This document shows, one piece after another, positions 43,124-52,958 of a DNA stretch of 64,000 bases. The translations under genes were made by a program, and so were the position numbers. Each line of letters begins with the position of its first letter. Positions within the stretch are counted from its first letter, which is position 1. This DNA comes from Kosakonia sacchari SP1 (GTDB lineage Bacteria; Pseudomonadota; Gammaproteobacteria; Enterobacterales; Enterobacteriaceae): positions 3,100,001-3,164,000 of the forward strand of contig NZ_CP007215.2 of the NCBI RefSeq assembly GCF_000300455.3, written 5' to 3'. The notes below the pieces were generated by a model that had not been told where the DNA came from, ran no database searches, and saw nothing but the letters and a program-made list of their open reading frames with translations.

Positions 43124-43807
43124 TTACGCGAGAGCCAATTTTTGGCGAGCATATTGTAGCGCTTTCTCAATCACTTGCTCAATACTTAAACTGGTTGAAT
43201 CCAGTACTAAAGCATCGGCAGCGGGAACCAGCGGTGCAACAGGGCGGTTTCGATCGCGATCGTCACGTTCCTTTATCTCGGCCAAAAGGCGTTCAAAGTT
43301 AACACTAAAGCCCTTCTCCTGCAACTGTAGCATGCGCCGATGCGCACGCTCTTCAGAAGAAGCGTCAAGAAAAATTTTTACCGGCGCGTCCGGAAAAACC
43401 ACAGTCCCCATATCACGCCCGTCGGCGATAAGGCCTGGTGCGTCACGGAATGCGCGCTGGCGACGTAATAACGCTTCACGCACTCGCGGGAACGCTGCAA
43501 TCTGCGAGGCTGCATTCGCCACGTCCTGAGTACGGATTTCGCTGCTGACATCTTCGCCTTCCAGAATGACTTCCAGATGGCCATTTGTTGAGACAAAACG
43601 CACATCCAGGTGCGCTGCCAGCGGAACCAAAACATCTTCGGAAGAAACATCGACATGGTGATGCAGCGCGGCAAGCGCCAGAACACGATAAATTGCGCCT
43701 GAGTCCAACAGATGCCATTGCAACGCTTCCGCCATTGCCTTGCAAAGCGTGCCTTTACCCGCGCCGCTTGGCCCATCAATGGTGATTACCGGGGCAATTG
43801 CTGTCAT
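43124..43807 (-). CDS. cmk: Cytidylate kinase
   Basis: Cmk (227 aa) phosphorylates CMP and dCMP with ATP and so recycles CMP from RNA and phospholipid turnover. The P-loop GPSGAGKGT (residues 12-20), the CMP-binding insert and [28 protein letters not shown] are all present. An ATG six codons upstream is in frame, but the start at 43805-43807 gives the known [15 protein letters not shown] and follows AGGAGAAAG. It lies between aroA and rpsA; ycaL, which sits between aroA and cmk in E. coli K-12, is missing. Confidence 0.97.
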   Translation of the reverse strand: MTAIAPVITIDGPSGAGKGTLCKAMAEALQWHLLDSGAIYRVLALAALHHHVDVSSEDVLVPLAAHLDVRFVSTNGHLEVILEGEDVSSEIRTQDVANAASQIAAFPRVREALLRRQRAFRDAPGLIADGRDMGTVVFPDAPVKIFLDASSEERAHRRMLQLQEKGFSVNFERLLAEIKERDDRDRNRPVAPLVPAADALVLDSTSLSIEQVIEKALQYARQKLALA

Positions 43808-43937
43808 CTTTCTCTCCTTAATCAAGGCATATCGTTACATAACCGCGCGCATTATACGCGCCAATGCCCACAACCGTTACTGTTGCGTGCGAATAACCGA
43901 AGAGGATGCAACTGAGTGTAGAATAATTGCGCGGGAA

Positions 43938-43961
43938 GCGGGCTGATTTACACCAGCCCGC
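43938..43961 (-). terminator. Hairpin after aroA
   Basis: GCGGGCTG (43938-43945) pairs with CAGCCCGC (43954-43961). It lies 12 bp past the aroA stop. The minus-strand tail (TTCCCGC) is poor in T, so termination may be inefficient. Confidence 0.55.
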
Positions 43962-43973
43962 AAAAGGGAGAAA

Positions 43974-45257
43974 TTATGCCAGCGTACTAATATGGGCTAA
44001 TTGCTCAAAATAGTCCGGGAAAGTCTTCGCTGTACATTTCGGATCAAGAATAGTGACCGGCGTATCAGACAGCGCCACCAGCGAGAAGCACATCGCCATA
44101 CGATGATCGTTATACGTTCCGATTTCCGCAAGCTGCAGCCTGGCAGGCGGTGTTACGCGAATATAGTCTTCGCCCTCTTCCACTTCGGCCCCAACTTTAC
44201 GCAGCTCCGTCGCCATCGCGAACAAGCGATCGGTCTCTTTTACGCGCCAGTTATAGATGTTGCGCAGAGTGGTCGAGCCTTTGGCAAACAGCGCTGCCGT
44301 CGCAATGGTCATTGCCGCATCGGGAATATGGTTCATGTCCATGTCGATTGCGTTCAACTCACCACGCGTGCAGGCAATATAATCATCACCCCAGACAACG
44401 GTTGCGCCCATTTTTTCAAGCACATCGGCAAAACGAATATCGCCCTGCACGCTGTTACGGCCTATACCGGTTACTTTCACCGTACCGCCTTTGATTGCGC
44501 CGGCCGCGAGGAAATAAGAAGCAGAAGACGCATCGCCTTCGACCAGATAATGGCCCGGTGACTGATATTGCTGCGCACCGCGCACAACAAAGCGTTGATA
44601 TTGCTGGTTTTCAACCTCAACACCGAAGGTCTTCATCAGATGCAGCGTGATATCAATATACGGTTTGGATACCAGGTCACCTTTGATGGTGATAACCGTG
44701 TCGTTGGGCGCCAGCGGGGCTGTCATCAGCAATGCGGTTAAGAACTGGCTGGAAACGCTGCCATCGACACTCACTTCACCACCAGTAAAGCCACCGCGCA
44801 AATGCAGTGGCGGATAATTTTCCTGCTCAAGATAATCAACCTTTGCCCCGCCCTGACGAAGCGCATCAACCAGATGGCCAATCGGACGCTCTTTCATGCG
44901 CGGCTCACCAGTCAGCACAATATTGTTCTCGCCAAGGCACAGCGCAGCGGCCAACGGACGCATGGCGGTTCCAGCGTTACCCAGAAACAGTTCCAGTTTT
45001 TTTGTTGAGTGCAGCGGGCCGCCAACACCCGTCACTTCACAACGGGTGCGATCGGCAGACAACGTGTAATGAACCCCCAGCGCGCTGAGGGCATTGAGCA
45101 TGTGGCGCACATCATCACTGTCCAGCAGGTTAGTCAGAACAGTCGTGCCACGCGCGAATGCGGCCAGCAACAAGGCGCGGTTGGAGACACTCTTTGAACC
45201 AGGCAGATTGATGGTGCCATCTACTCGCGCGATGGGTTGTAACGTCAGGGATTCCAT
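43974..45257 (-). CDS. aroA: EPSP synthase (3-phosphoshikimate 1-carboxyvinyltransferase)
   Basis: AroA (427 aa) transfers the enolpyruvyl group of PEP to shikimate-3-phosphate, the sixth step of the shikimate pathway. Family motifs are [16 protein letters not shown] near the N-terminus, [20 protein letters not shown] (around residues 93-112; the Gly and Pro of the glyphosate-sensitive class I enzyme are unchanged), and [27 protein letters not shown]. It follows serC by 71 bp, with a hairpin in between, and is co-transcribed with it in the mixed-pathway serC-aroA operon. Confidence 0.97.
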   Translation of the reverse strand: MESLTLQPIARVDGTINLPGSKSVSNRALLLAAFARGTTVLTNLLDSDDVRHMLNALSALGVHYTLSADRTRCEVTGVGGPLHSTKKLELFLGNAGTAMRPLAAALCLGENNIVLTGEPRMKERPIGHLVDALRQGGAKVDYLEQENYPPLHLRGGFTGGEVSVDGSVSSQFLTALLMTAPLAPNDTVITIKGDLVSKPYIDITLHLMKTFGVEVENQQYQRFVVRGAQQYQSPGHYLVEGDASSASYFLAAGAIKGGTVKVTGIGRNSVQGDIRFADVLEKMGATVVWGDDYIACTRGELNAIDMDMNHIPDAAMTIATAALFAKGSTTLRNIYNWRVKETDRLFAMATELRKVGAEVEEGEDYIRVTPPARLQLAEIGTYNDHRMAMCFSLVALSDTPVTILDPKCTAKTFPDYFEQLAHISTLA

Positions 45258-45286
45258 GAAACTTCACTCTCAACAAACAGAATAAA

Positions 45287-45311
45287 ACCCCCGCAGTCAG
45301 ACTACGGGGGT
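45287..45311 (-). terminator. Intercistronic attenuator hairpin between serC and aroA
   Basis: ACCCCCG (45287-45293) pairs with CGGGGGT (45305-45311), extended by an inner AGT/ACT match. On the minus strand TTTTATTC follows. In E. coli a similar partial terminator lets serC be expressed more than aroA; that effect is inferred here. Confidence 0.7.
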
Positions 45312-45328
45312 ACGTCAAAACAGGGTGA

Positions 45329-46414
45329 TTAACCGTGGCGGCGTTCGAAATCGACCATAAAGTCAGTGAGCGCCTGTACGCCAGCCAGCGGCATCGCATT
45401 ATAGATAGAGGCGCGCATCCCACCGACAACACGGTGGCCTTTCAGCGCGTGCAGACCCGCAGCGAACGACTCCTCAAGGAAGACTTTATCGAGCGCGCTG
45501 TCTGCTAACTGGAACGGTACGTTCATTCGCGAACGGTTCGCTTTCGCCACGTCGTTGCGGTAGAAATCGCTGTTGTCGATCACACCGTATAACAGGTCGG
45601 CTTTTTGCTGGTTGATTTTGTCCATTGCCGCCACGCCGCCTTGTTTTTTCAGCCACTTAAACACTAGCCCGGAGAGATACCAGGCAAAGGTCGGCGGCGT
45701 GTTAAACATCGAGTCGTTTTCGTTCAGCACGGTGTAATCAAGGATCGACGGGCAAGTCTGATGCGCTTTACCCAGCAGATCTTCGCGCACAATCACCAGC
45801 GTCAAACCCGCTGGCCCGATATTTTTCTGCGCGCCTGCGTAGATCACACCAAAGCGGCTTACGTCAATCTGGCGAGAGAGAATAGTTGAGGAAAAATCAG
45901 CGGCAACGACTACATCACCGAAGTCCGGTGTTTCATCGATCGCAATACCGTCGATCGTTTCGTTCGGACAGTAGTGCAGATAGGCCGCATTATCGCTCAG
46001 TTGCCAGTCGCGCATCGGTTTCACCGCACGCAGACCATCAACAGTGATTTTGGCGTCAATAACGTTCGGTGAGCAGTATTTTTTCGCTTCTTTTACCGCA
46101 CTCGCCGCCCAGTAGCCCGCATCAACGTAATCAGCGGTGGTTTTATCGCCCAGCAAGTTCAGCGGAACGCCCGCAAACTGGCCGCGACCGCCGCCGTGAC
46201 AGAACAGAACCTTATAGTTAGAGGGAATATTCAGCAGGTCGCGAAAATCCTTTTCTGCTTCTTCCGCCACGTGGATAAACTCTTTACCACGATGGCTAAT
46301 TTCCATCACCGACGTTCCAAGACCTTGCCAGTCGCACAGCTCTTGTTGCGCTTGTTTGAGCACATCTGCCGGTAATACTGCCGGGCCAGAACTAAAATTA
46401 AAGACCTGAGTCAT
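45329..46414 (-). CDS. serC: Phosphoserine/phosphohydroxythreonine aminotransferase
   Basis: SerC (361 aa) is a PLP-dependent transaminase that makes 3-phosphoserine for serine and also works in the pyridoxal-phosphate pathway on 4-phosphohydroxy-threonine. The N-terminus [26 protein letters not shown], the cofactor site [16 protein letters not shown] and the lysine motif [23 protein letters not shown] are complete. It is the first gene of serC-aroA. A CRP-like site lies about 100 bp upstream. Confidence 0.97.
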   Translation of the reverse strand: MTQVFNFSSGPAVLPADVLKQAQQELCDWQGLGTSVMEISHRGKEFIHVAEEAEKDFRDLLNIPSNYKVLFCHGGGRGQFAGVPLNLLGDKTTADYVDAGYWAASAVKEAKKYCSPNVIDAKITVDGLRAVKPMRDWQLSDNAAYLHYCPNETIDGIAIDETPDFGDVVVAADFSSTILSRQIDVSRFGVIYAGAQKNIGPAGLTLVIVREDLLGKAHQTCPSILDYTVLNENDSMFNTPPTFAWYLSGLVFKWLKKQGGVAAMDKINQQKADLLYGVIDNSDFYRNDVAKANRSRMNVPFQLADSALDKVFLEESFAAGLHALKGHRVVGGMRASIYNAMPLAGVQALTDFMVDFERRHG

Positions 46415-46514
46415 TTCCCCTCACCACGCTATAAAGCAATAAGTTATTCCTGTGACATCGGTTTTATCATTCAGCGCTACGCGCCGCAACGGGTAATGGA
46501 CGCCAGTGGCAAGA

Positions 46515-46530
46515 TGTGCGCTAACTCACA
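46515..46530. promoter_or_regulatory. Candidate CRP site upstream of serC
   Basis: TGTGCGCTAACTCACA matches TGTGA-N6-TCACA at nine of ten conserved bases. It is about 108 bp upstream of the serC start. serC-aroA is known to respond to CRP-cAMP and Lrp in E. coli. Confidence 0.5.
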
Positions 46531-46576
46531 TAGCAGAAAGTGTTGTTTGCTCAACGCAGACCCGATAAAAACGCTG

Positions 46577-47269
46577 TTATGTCACGCGAACAGCCCGGCT
46601 TGCCTTCGACCATTCCGGATTTGCACAACGCGGGCAAGATTGCTTTTCCCCTTTTTGCATGGCGACGATTTTACTGCAGCGGACACAAACATAGTCCCCC
46701 GCCTCGGGAACCGTCGTGAAACGCTCATTGCATCCTTCAGGCAAAATACACAACCCGGGTTTCACCTCATCGTCCGGGAAGTAGTAAACACTGATTTGAC
46801 CGTTGGTTTCCATTATTGCCAGACGAATCTGTCCGAGTTGTTCCACGCCATTCAAACGTAGCTCCATAAAGAACTCGAACTCGGTCATGTTCTCCGCATG
46901 CAGTTTGTCCCATGCCAATTCGCCGTTTTCGACAATGACAACCGGTTTGCCTTCCAGCAAATCTTCCAGTTTTTCGCTGTGCGACATCAACCACATCACA
47001 AACCGATAGAGCAACGCTAAAGTGATAAAAACCACCAGCACCGGCAGCATTGGCACATCATCGTAAAAAGCGACATCCCCGGCGGCCGACCCCAATGTCA
47101 GGATTATCAGCACTTCAAACAGGGACATCTGGCGTACGCCGCGTCGCCCGGTGATTTTGAGAAATAAAAAGACCAAAACAAAGGTGTAAAGACTACGCAG
47201 TGCGACTTCCCCGAGAAAATCAAGAGGGACCTTGTCGAGCGCCATACGATGCAGATCAAACGCTTTCAT
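46577..47269 (-). CDS. ycaP: YcaP, DUF421/YetF-like inner-membrane protein with zinc-ribbon tail
   Basis: A 230-aa protein with about three N-terminal membrane segments (LYTFVLVFLFLKITG, LIILTLGSAAGDVAF, VLVVFITLALLYRFVMWL) and a cytoplasmic DUF421 domain (LEDLLEGKPVVIVENGELAWDKL). The tail carries two CxxC pairs (C195/C198 and C212/C215), a likely zinc ribbon. The family includes Bacillus YetF and SpoVA-linked proteins; the role in enterics is unknown. It is divergent from ycaO, with about 137 bp between the starts. Confidence 0.92.
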   Translation of the reverse strand: MKAFDLHRMALDKVPLDFLGEVALRSLYTFVLVFLFLKITGRRGVRQMSLFEVLIILTLGSAAGDVAFYDDVPMLPVLVVFITLALLYRFVMWLMSHSEKLEDLLEGKPVVIVENGELAWDKLHAENMTEFEFFMELRLNGVEQLGQIRLAIMETNGQISVYYFPDDEVKPGLCILPEGCNERFTTVPEAGDYVCVRCSKIVAMQKGEKQSCPRCANPEWSKASRAVRVT

Positions 47270-47406
47270 TTTTTATGCCTGAACAGTTCGTTACTTTTCT
47301 TAATCATAGCCAGAAGTTTTATTTTCGTCGGTCAGACGTGGAAGATAGCGTCAGTCACGCAAAACCCGTATCATTGCGCGCTTTACGTACGAAAAAAGTG
47401 ACCGCC

Positions 47407-49167
47407 ATGACTCAAACATTTATTCCCGGCAAAGACGCCGCGCTGGAAGATTCCATCGCCCGCTTCCAGCAAAAGCTCACCGATCTCGGCTTTAACATCG
47501 AAGAGGCCTCATGGCTGAACCCGGTGCCAAACGTCTGGTCTGTACATATTCGCGATAAAGAGTGCGCGCTGTGCTTCACCAACGGCAAAGGCGCGACCAA
47601 AAAAGCTGCGCTGGCCTCTGCACTGGGCGAGTATTTCGAGCGTCTGTCCACCAACTACTTCTTCGCTGATTTCTGGCTGGGTGATGAAATCGCACAAGGT
47701 CCATTCGTTCATTACCCGAATGAGAAATGGTTCCCGCTGCCGGAAGATGACTCCCTGCCGGAAGGCATTCTGGATGCGCGTCTGCGCGCCTACTACGACC
47801 CGCAGAACGAACTGGCTGCCGGGATGCTCGTTGATCTGCAATCCGGCAACGATGAGCGCGGTATCTGCGCCCTGCCGTTTACCCGCCAGTCTGATGAGCA
47901 GACGGTTTATATCCCGATGAATATCGTCGGCAACTTATACGTTTCTAACGGTATGTCCGCCGGGAACACGCGCAATGAAGCCCGCGTGCAGGGGCTGTCC
48001 GAAGTGTTCGAACGCCATATTAAAAATCGCATTATTGCCGAGAGCATCAGCCTGCCAGAAATTCCGCAGGATGTACTGGCGCGCTATCCAGGCGTTGTCG
48101 AAGCGATTGCTAAACTGGAAGCGGAAGGTTTCCCGATCTTCGCTTACGACGGTTCGCTGGGCGGTAAATATCCGGTTATCTGCGTTGTCCTGTTCAACCC
48201 GGCTAACGGCACCTGTTTTGCCTCTTTTGGTGCACATCCTGATTTCGGCGTGGCGCTTGAGCGTACCGTTACCGAGCTGCTGCAAGGCCGCGGGTTGAAA
48301 GATCTGGATGTGTTCACACCGCCAACCTTTGATGATGAAGAAGTGGCCGAGCATGCCAACCTCGAAACGCACTTTATCGACTCCAGCGGTTTGATCTCAT
48401 GGGACCTGTTCAAGCAAGATGCCGATTATCCGTTTGTTGACTGGAGCTTCGCTGGCACGACGGAAGAAGAGTTTGCCACACTTATGGCTATCTTTAAGGC
48501 GGAAGATAAAGAAGTCTACATTGTCGATTATGAACATCTGGGCGTTTACGCCTGCCGTATCCTGGTGCCTGGCATGTCCGATATTTATCCGGCGGAAGAT
48601 CTGTGGCTGGCGAACAACACCATGGGCAGCCATTTGCGCGAAACCATCCTCTCTTTACCTGGCAGTGAATGGGAAAAAGAGGAGTACCTCAACCTGATTT
48701 CACAGCTTGATGACGAAGGTCATGATGACTTCACCCGCGTTCGTGAACTGTTGGGTCTGGCGACCGGCAAAGACAATGGCTGGTACACGCTGCGCATTGG
48801 TGAACTAAAAGCGATGCTGGCGCTGGCAGGCGGCGATTTGGATCAGGCATTGGCCTGGACTGAATGGACGATGGAATTCAACGCCTCGATCTTTAGCGCC
48901 GAAAGGGCCAACTACTACCGCTGCCTGCAGACATTATTGTTACTGGCGCAGGAAGAGGATCGCGAGCCGCTGCAATACCTGAATGCATTCGTACGTATGT
49001 ATGGTGCGCAAGCGGTTGAAGCCGCCAGCGCCGCGTTAAGCGGTGAAGCACCGTTCTACGATCTCCAGCCTGCAGACGGTTCGCTGAAAGCCTTCTCCGC
49101 ACACCAGTCTTTGTTAGCGGCTTACGAAAAATTACAACGAGCTAAACGTACGTTCTGGTCGAAATAA
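47407..49167 (+). CDS. ycaO: YcaO, ATP-dependent cyclodehydratase-family protein linked to RimO methylthiolation
   Basis: A 586-aa protein of the YcaO superfamily. In peptide natural-product pathways such proteins use ATP to activate backbone amides; E. coli YcaO stands alone and is needed for full RimO-dependent methylthiolation of ribosomal protein S12. Conserved ATP-site pieces are GKGATKKAALASALGEYFERLSTNYFF (residues ~57-83) and SNGMSAGNTRNEARVQGLSEVFERHIK (~180-206). The C-terminal ~170 residues look like a helical repeat domain. The frame is open far upstream through ycaP DNA, but the ATG at 47407 gives the family start MTQTFIPGKDAALEDS. No precursor-peptide or transporter gene is near, so this is the housekeeping type. 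Confidence 0.95.
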   Translation: MTQTFIPGKDAALEDSIARFQQKLTDLGFNIEEASWLNPVPNVWSVHIRDKECALCFTNGKGATKKAALASALGEYFERLSTNYFFADFWLGDEIAQGPFVHYPNEKWFPLPEDDSLPEGILDARLRAYYDPQNELAAGMLVDLQSGNDERGICALPFTRQSDEQTVYIPMNIVGNLYVSNGMSAGNTRNEARVQGLSEVFERHIKNRIIAESISLPEIPQDVLARYPGVVEAIAKLEAEGFPIFAYDGSLGGKYPVICVVLFNPANGTCFASFGAHPDFGVALERTVTELLQGRGLKDLDVFTPPTFDDEEVAEHANLETHFIDSSGLISWDLFKQDADYPFVDWSFAGTTEEEFATLMAIFKAEDKEVYIVDYEHLGVYACRILVPGMSDIYPAEDLWLANNTMGSHLRETILSLPGSEWEKEEYLNLISQLDDEGHDDFTRVRELLGLATGKDNGWYTLRIGELKAMLALAGGDLDQALAWTEWTMEFNASIFSAERANYYRCLQTLLLLAQEEDREPLQYLNAFVRMYGAQAVEAASAALSGEAPFYDLQPADGSLKAFSAHQSLLAAYEKLQRAKRTFWSK

Positions 49168-49498
49168 CGACAAGTAGTACGACAATATGTAGGCTTAATG
49201 AACGGTCTACGCTATATTACGGGGCAATTTCATTGCCCCTTTTTATTTATTATTTGGCGATGACAACCATATGTAATATTAAAGTTAAATATGGGTAAAT
49301 ATAATTATCCATTAAAACTAATATTGTTACTTATTATGGTGATTACTCCATTTTAATTAACTGTTGTTTGGGAGACCGCATAAAAAAATTCAACTCATTT
49401 TGTAATTCTTAAACTTTATTTTTATTATGATAATCAACAAGTTACTCCGCGATCGTAGAAAAACCATACGCTTTGCGGTCCTATAAGCCAGGCGAGAT
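49168..49498. other. Gene-free regulatory region upstream of focA
   Basis: The 405-bp ycaO-focA gap is strongly A+T-rich after the ycaO terminator and holds no gene. In E. coli the same region carries several pfl promoters with ArcA, IHF and FNR sites. I can point to the FNR box and promoter at its right end (separate entry) but not to the others. Confidence 0.6.
49221..49245 (+). terminator. Rho-independent terminator of ycaO
   Basis: GGGGCAAT and ATTGCCCC pair around TTC, followed by TTTTTATTTATT. It is about 54 bp past the ycaO stop. Confidence 0.9.
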
Positions 49499-49547
49499 AT
49501 GATCCATATCAAATTCTCTTCTATAATGCTTTGTTAGTATCTCGTCG
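49499..49547 (+). promoter_or_regulatory. FNR box and promoter of focA-pflB
   Basis: ATGATCCATATCAA (49499-49512) matches the FNR consensus TTGAT-N4-ATCAA except for the first base. A -10-like TAGTAT at 49535-49540 would place the start near 49547, exactly 41.5 bp after the FNR box centre, the class II activator position. A second -10-like TATAAT is at 49522-49527. Anaerobic activation of this unit is established in E. coli. Confidence 0.75.
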
Positions 49548-49572
49548 CCGACTTAATAAAGAGAGAGTTAGT

Positions 49573-50430
49573 GTGAAAGCTGACAACCCTTTTGATCTTA
49601 TTCTTCCAGCCGAGATGGCCAAAGTTGCCGAAGAAGCTGGTGTCTATAAAGCGACTAAACATCCGCTTAAGACTTTCTATCTTGCGATTACCGCAGGCGT
49701 GTTTATCTCCATTGCTTTCGTTTTCTACATCACCGCCACCACAGGTACCGGCGCAATGCCGTACGGTATTGCTAAACTTATCGGTGGTGTCTGCTTCTCC
49801 CTGGGGTTGATCCTTTGCATCATTTGCGGTGCCGATCTCTTTACTTCAACCGTACTGATTGTCGTGGCGAAAGCCAGTGGGCGTATTACCTGGGGGCAGT
49901 TGGCCCGCAACTGGATTAACGTCTATATCGGCAACCTGGTGGGTGCGCTGCTGTTTGTGTTGTTAATGTGGTTATCTGGCGAGTATATGGTCGCCAACGG
50001 CGGTTGGGGTTTAAATGTACTGCAAACCGCTGACCATAAGGTACATCACACGTTTGTCGAAGCAGTGGCGCTGGGTATTCTGGCTAACCTGATGGTGTGT
50101 ATGGCCGTGTGGATGAGTTATTCCGGCCGCAGCCTGATGGATAAGGCCATGATTATGGTTCTGCCGGTGGCGATGTTTGTTGCCAGCGGTTTTGAACACA
50201 GTATTGCGAATATGTTTATGATCCCGATGGGTATTGTAATTCGCAACTTTGCAAGCCCGGAGTTCTGGACCGCCGTTGGCTCCAGCCCGGAAAGTTTCTC
50301 TCACCTGACCATTATGAATTTCATCACTGATAACCTGATCCCTGTAACAATCGGGAATATCATCGGTGGAGGATTATTAGTCGGGTTGACATACTGGGTC
50401 ATTTACCTGCGTGGCAACGATCATCATTAA
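49573..50430 (+). CDS. focA: FocA, formate channel
   Basis: FocA (285 aa) is the pentameric inner-membrane channel that exports or imports formate made by PflB. Six membrane segments are visible, beginning FYLAITAGVFISIAFVFYITATTG, with the FNT family motifs GADLFTSTVLIVVAKASGRI, KVHHTFVEAVALGILANLMVCMAVWMS (pore histidine near residue 209) and ASGFEHSIANMFMIPMGI. The start is a GTG at 49573 (KADNPFDLILPAEMAK) after AGAGAGAG; a frame 14 codons longer exists but the family length supports the GTG. It precedes pflB by 51 bp in the anaerobic focA-pflB operon. Confidence 0.96.
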   Translation: MKADNPFDLILPAEMAKVAEEAGVYKATKHPLKTFYLAITAGVFISIAFVFYITATTGTGAMPYGIAKLIGGVCFSLGLILCIICGADLFTSTVLIVVAKASGRITWGQLARNWINVYIGNLVGALLFVLLMWLSGEYMVANGGWGLNVLQTADHKVHHTFVEAVALGILANLMVCMAVWMSYSGRSLMDKAMIMVLPVAMFVASGFEHSIANMFMIPMGIVIRNFASPEFWTAVGSSPESFSHLTIMNFITDNLIPVTIGNIIGGGLLVGLTYWVIYLRGNDHH

Positions 50431-50481
50431 TGGTTGTTTCAGGCAGTAAATAAAAAATCCACTTAAGAAGGTAGGTGTTAC

Positions 50482-52764
50482 ATGTCCGAGCTTAATGAAA
50501 AATTAGCCACAGCCTGGGAAGGTTTTGCGAAAGGCGACTGGCAGAAAGAAGTCAACGTACGTGACTTTATCCAGAAAAACTACACCCCGTACGAAGGCGA
50601 TGAGTCCTTCCTGGCTGGCGCTACTGACGCGACCACCAAACTGTGGGACAAAGTCATGGAAGGCGTTAAACTGGAAAACCGCACCCATGCGCCAGTTGAT
50701 TTTGACACCTCCATTGCATCAACCATCACTTCTCACGACGCTGGTTACATCAACAAATCGTTAGAGAAAATTGTTGGCCTGCAAACTGAAGCTCCGCTGA
50801 AACGCGCAATCATCCCGTTCGGCGGCATCAAAATGGTTGAAAGCTCCTGCAAAGCGTACAACCGCGAGCTGGATCCTGCTCTTAAAAAAATCTTCACCGA
50901 ATACCGTAAAACCCATAACCAGGGTGTATTCGATGTTTACACCAAAGATATTCTGAACTGCCGTAAATCCGGTGTTCTGACTGGTCTGCCGGATGCTTAC
51001 GGTCGTGGCCGTATCATCGGTGACTACCGTCGCGTTGCACTGTACGGTATCGACTACCTGATGAAAGACAAATACGCTCAGTTCCTGTCTCTGCAGTCTG
51101 ACATGGAAAACGGCGTAAACCTGGAAGCGACTATCCGTCTGCGTGAAGAAATTGCTGAACAGCATCGCGCACTGGGTCAGATCAAAGAGATGGCAGCAAA
51201 ATACGGTTGCGATATCTCTGGTCCGGCTACCAACGCTCAGGAAGCAATCCAGTGGACCTATTTCGGTTACCTGGCCGCTGTTAAGTCTCAGAACGGCGCT
51301 GCAATGTCCTTTGGTCGCGTATCCACCTTCCTGGACGTGTACATCGAACGTGACCTGAAAGCAGGTAAAATCACTGAGCAAGACGCTCAGGAAATGATTG
51401 ACCACCTGGTCATGAAACTGCGTATGGTCCGCTTCCTGCGTACCCCTGAATATGATGAACTGTTCTCTGGCGACCCGATTTGGGCAACTGAATCTATCGG
51501 TGGTATGGGCGTTGATGGTCGTACGCTGGTTTCCAAAAACAGCTTCCGTTTCCTGAACACCCTGTACACCATGGGTCCGTCTCCGGAACCGAACATCACT
51601 GTTCTGTGGTCTGAAAAACTGCCGCTGAACTTCAAAAAATTTGCTGCGAAAGTCTCCATCGATACCTCTTCTCTGCAGTACGAGAACGATGATCTGATGC
51701 GTCCTGACTTCAACAACGACGACTACGCTATCGCTTGCTGCGTAAGCCCGATGGTTGTGGGTAAACAAATGCAGTTCTTCGGTGCTCGCGCTAACCTGGC
51801 GAAAACCATGCTGTATGCAATCAACGGCGGCGTTGATGAAAAACTGAAAATGCAGGTAGGTCCGAAATCTGAACCTATCAAAGGCGACGTTCTGAAGTTC
51901 GACGAAGTGATGGATCGTATGGATCACTTCATGGATTGGCTGGCTAAACAGTACGTCACCGCGCTGAACGTCATCCACTACATGCACGACAAATACAGCT
52001 ACGAAGCTTCACTGATGGCGCTGCACGATCGTGACGTTATCCGTACCATGGCTTGCGGTATCGCTGGCTTGTCCGTAGCGGCTGACTCCCTGTCTGCTAT
52101 CAAATACGCGAAAGTGAAACCGATTCGTGACGAAGACGGTCTGGCTATCGACTTCGAAATCGAAGGCGAATATCCGCAGTTTGGTAACAACGACGCTCGC
52201 GTTGATGATATGGCGGTTGACCTGGTTGAACGTTTCATGAAGAAAATTCAGAAACTGACCACTTACCGCAACGCTATCCCGACTCAGTCTGTTCTGACCA
52301 TCACTTCTAACGTTGTGTACGGTAAGAAAACAGGTAACACCCCGGATGGCCGTCGCGCTGGTGCTCCGTTCGGACCGGGTGCTAACCCGATGCACGGTCG
52401 TGACCAGAAAGGTGCTGTTGCCTCTCTGACTTCCGTTGCTAAACTGCCGTTCGCTTACGCTAAAGATGGTATCTCTTACACCTTCTCTATCGTGCCGAAT
52501 GCGCTGGGTAAAGACGACGAAGTACGTAAAACCAACCTGGCGGGTCTGATGGATGGTTACTTCCATCATGAAGCGTCCATCGAAGGTGGTCAGCACCTGA
52601 ACGTGAACGTGATGAACCGCGAAATGCTGCTCGACGCGATGGAAAACCCGGAAAAATATCCGCAGCTGACCATCCGTGTTTCTGGTTATGCCGTACGCTT
52701 TAACTCCCTGACTAAAGAACAGCAGCAGGACGTTATCACTCGTACATTCACTCAGACCATGTAA
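50482..52764 (+). CDS. pflB: Formate C-acetyltransferase 1 (pyruvate formate-lyase)
   Basis: PflB (760 aa) converts pyruvate and CoA to acetyl-CoA and formate, the central reaction of anaerobic glucose fermentation. It is a glycyl-radical enzyme: the two adjacent active-site cysteines are in [15 protein letters not shown] (near 419-420) and the radical glycine is G735 in [11 protein letters not shown]. The length is identical to E. coli PflB and the codon use is strongly biased, as for a very abundant protein; a 408-codon open frame on the other strand (50761-51987) is a by-product of that bias. AAGAAGGTAGG before the ATG is the ribosome-binding site. PflA, encoded next, installs the radical. 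Confidence 0.99.
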   Translation: MSELNEKLATAWEGFAKGDWQKEVNVRDFIQKNYTPYEGDESFLAGATDATTKLWDKVMEGVKLENRTHAPVDFDTSIASTITSHDAGYINKSLEKIVGLQTEAPLKRAIIPFGGIKMVESSCKAYNRELDPALKKIFTEYRKTHNQGVFDVYTKDILNCRKSGVLTGLPDAYGRGRIIGDYRRVALYGIDYLMKDKYAQFLSLQSDMENGVNLEATIRLREEIAEQHRALGQIKEMAAKYGCDISGPATNAQEAIQWTYFGYLAAVKSQNGAAMSFGRVSTFLDVYIERDLKAGKITEQDAQEMIDHLVMKLRMVRFLRTPEYDELFSGDPIWATESIGGMGVDGRTLVSKNSFRFLNTLYTMGPSPEPNITVLWSEKLPLNFKKFAAKVSIDTSSLQYENDDLMRPDFNNDDYAIACCVSPMVVGKQMQFFGARANLAKTMLYAINGGVDEKLKMQVGPKSEPIKGDVLKFDEVMDRMDHFMDWLAKQYVTALNVIHYMHDKYSYEASLMALHDRDVIRTMACGIAGLSVAADSLSAIKYAKVKPIRDEDGLAIDFEIEGEYPQFGNNDARVDDMAVDLVERFMKKIQKLTTYRNAIPTQSVLTITSNVVYGKKTGNTPDGRRAGAPFGPGANPMHGRDQKGAVASLTSVAKLPFAYAKDGISYTFSIVPNALGKDDEVRKTNLAGLMDGYFHHEASIEGGQHLNVNVMNREMLLDAMENPEKYPQLTIRVSGYAVRFNSLTKEQQQDVITRTFTQTM

Positions 52765-52802
52765 TGGTATTGACTGAAACTACGCAGTAAAAAGCGTATA
52801 AT

Positions 52803-52830
52803 AAAGGCTCCACGACTGTGGGGCCTTTTT
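52803..52830 (+). terminator. Terminator after pflB
   Basis: AAGGCTCCAC and GTGGGGCCTTTTT pair with one wobble/mismatch around a short loop, followed by T5. It lies about 38 bp past pflB, so much pflA expression may depend on read-through or its own promoter. Confidence 0.8.
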
Positions 52831-52958
52831 AACACCTGAAGTGTGCTTCGTCAGCCATCTATACTTGCTGGATGTCTGCCAAAACAGACTTAGCGCAGAA
52901 GGAATTAAACTGCGCAGACACAGGCCCCGGATGGGCCACATCTGGAGAAAACACCGCA

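Noticed and set aside
47407-49167. ycaO as part of a peptide natural-product (RiPP) cluster
   Set aside because: YcaO proteins can mark such clusters, but this is the stand-alone housekeeping YcaO by sequence and position, with no precursor peptide, dehydrogenase, protease or exporter nearby.
50761-51987. 408-codon open frame on the minus strand inside pflB
   Set aside because: It is the mirror of a highly expressed gene with biased codons, which rarely give stops on the other strand. The translation is low-complexity (many F, H, V) and resembles no protein.
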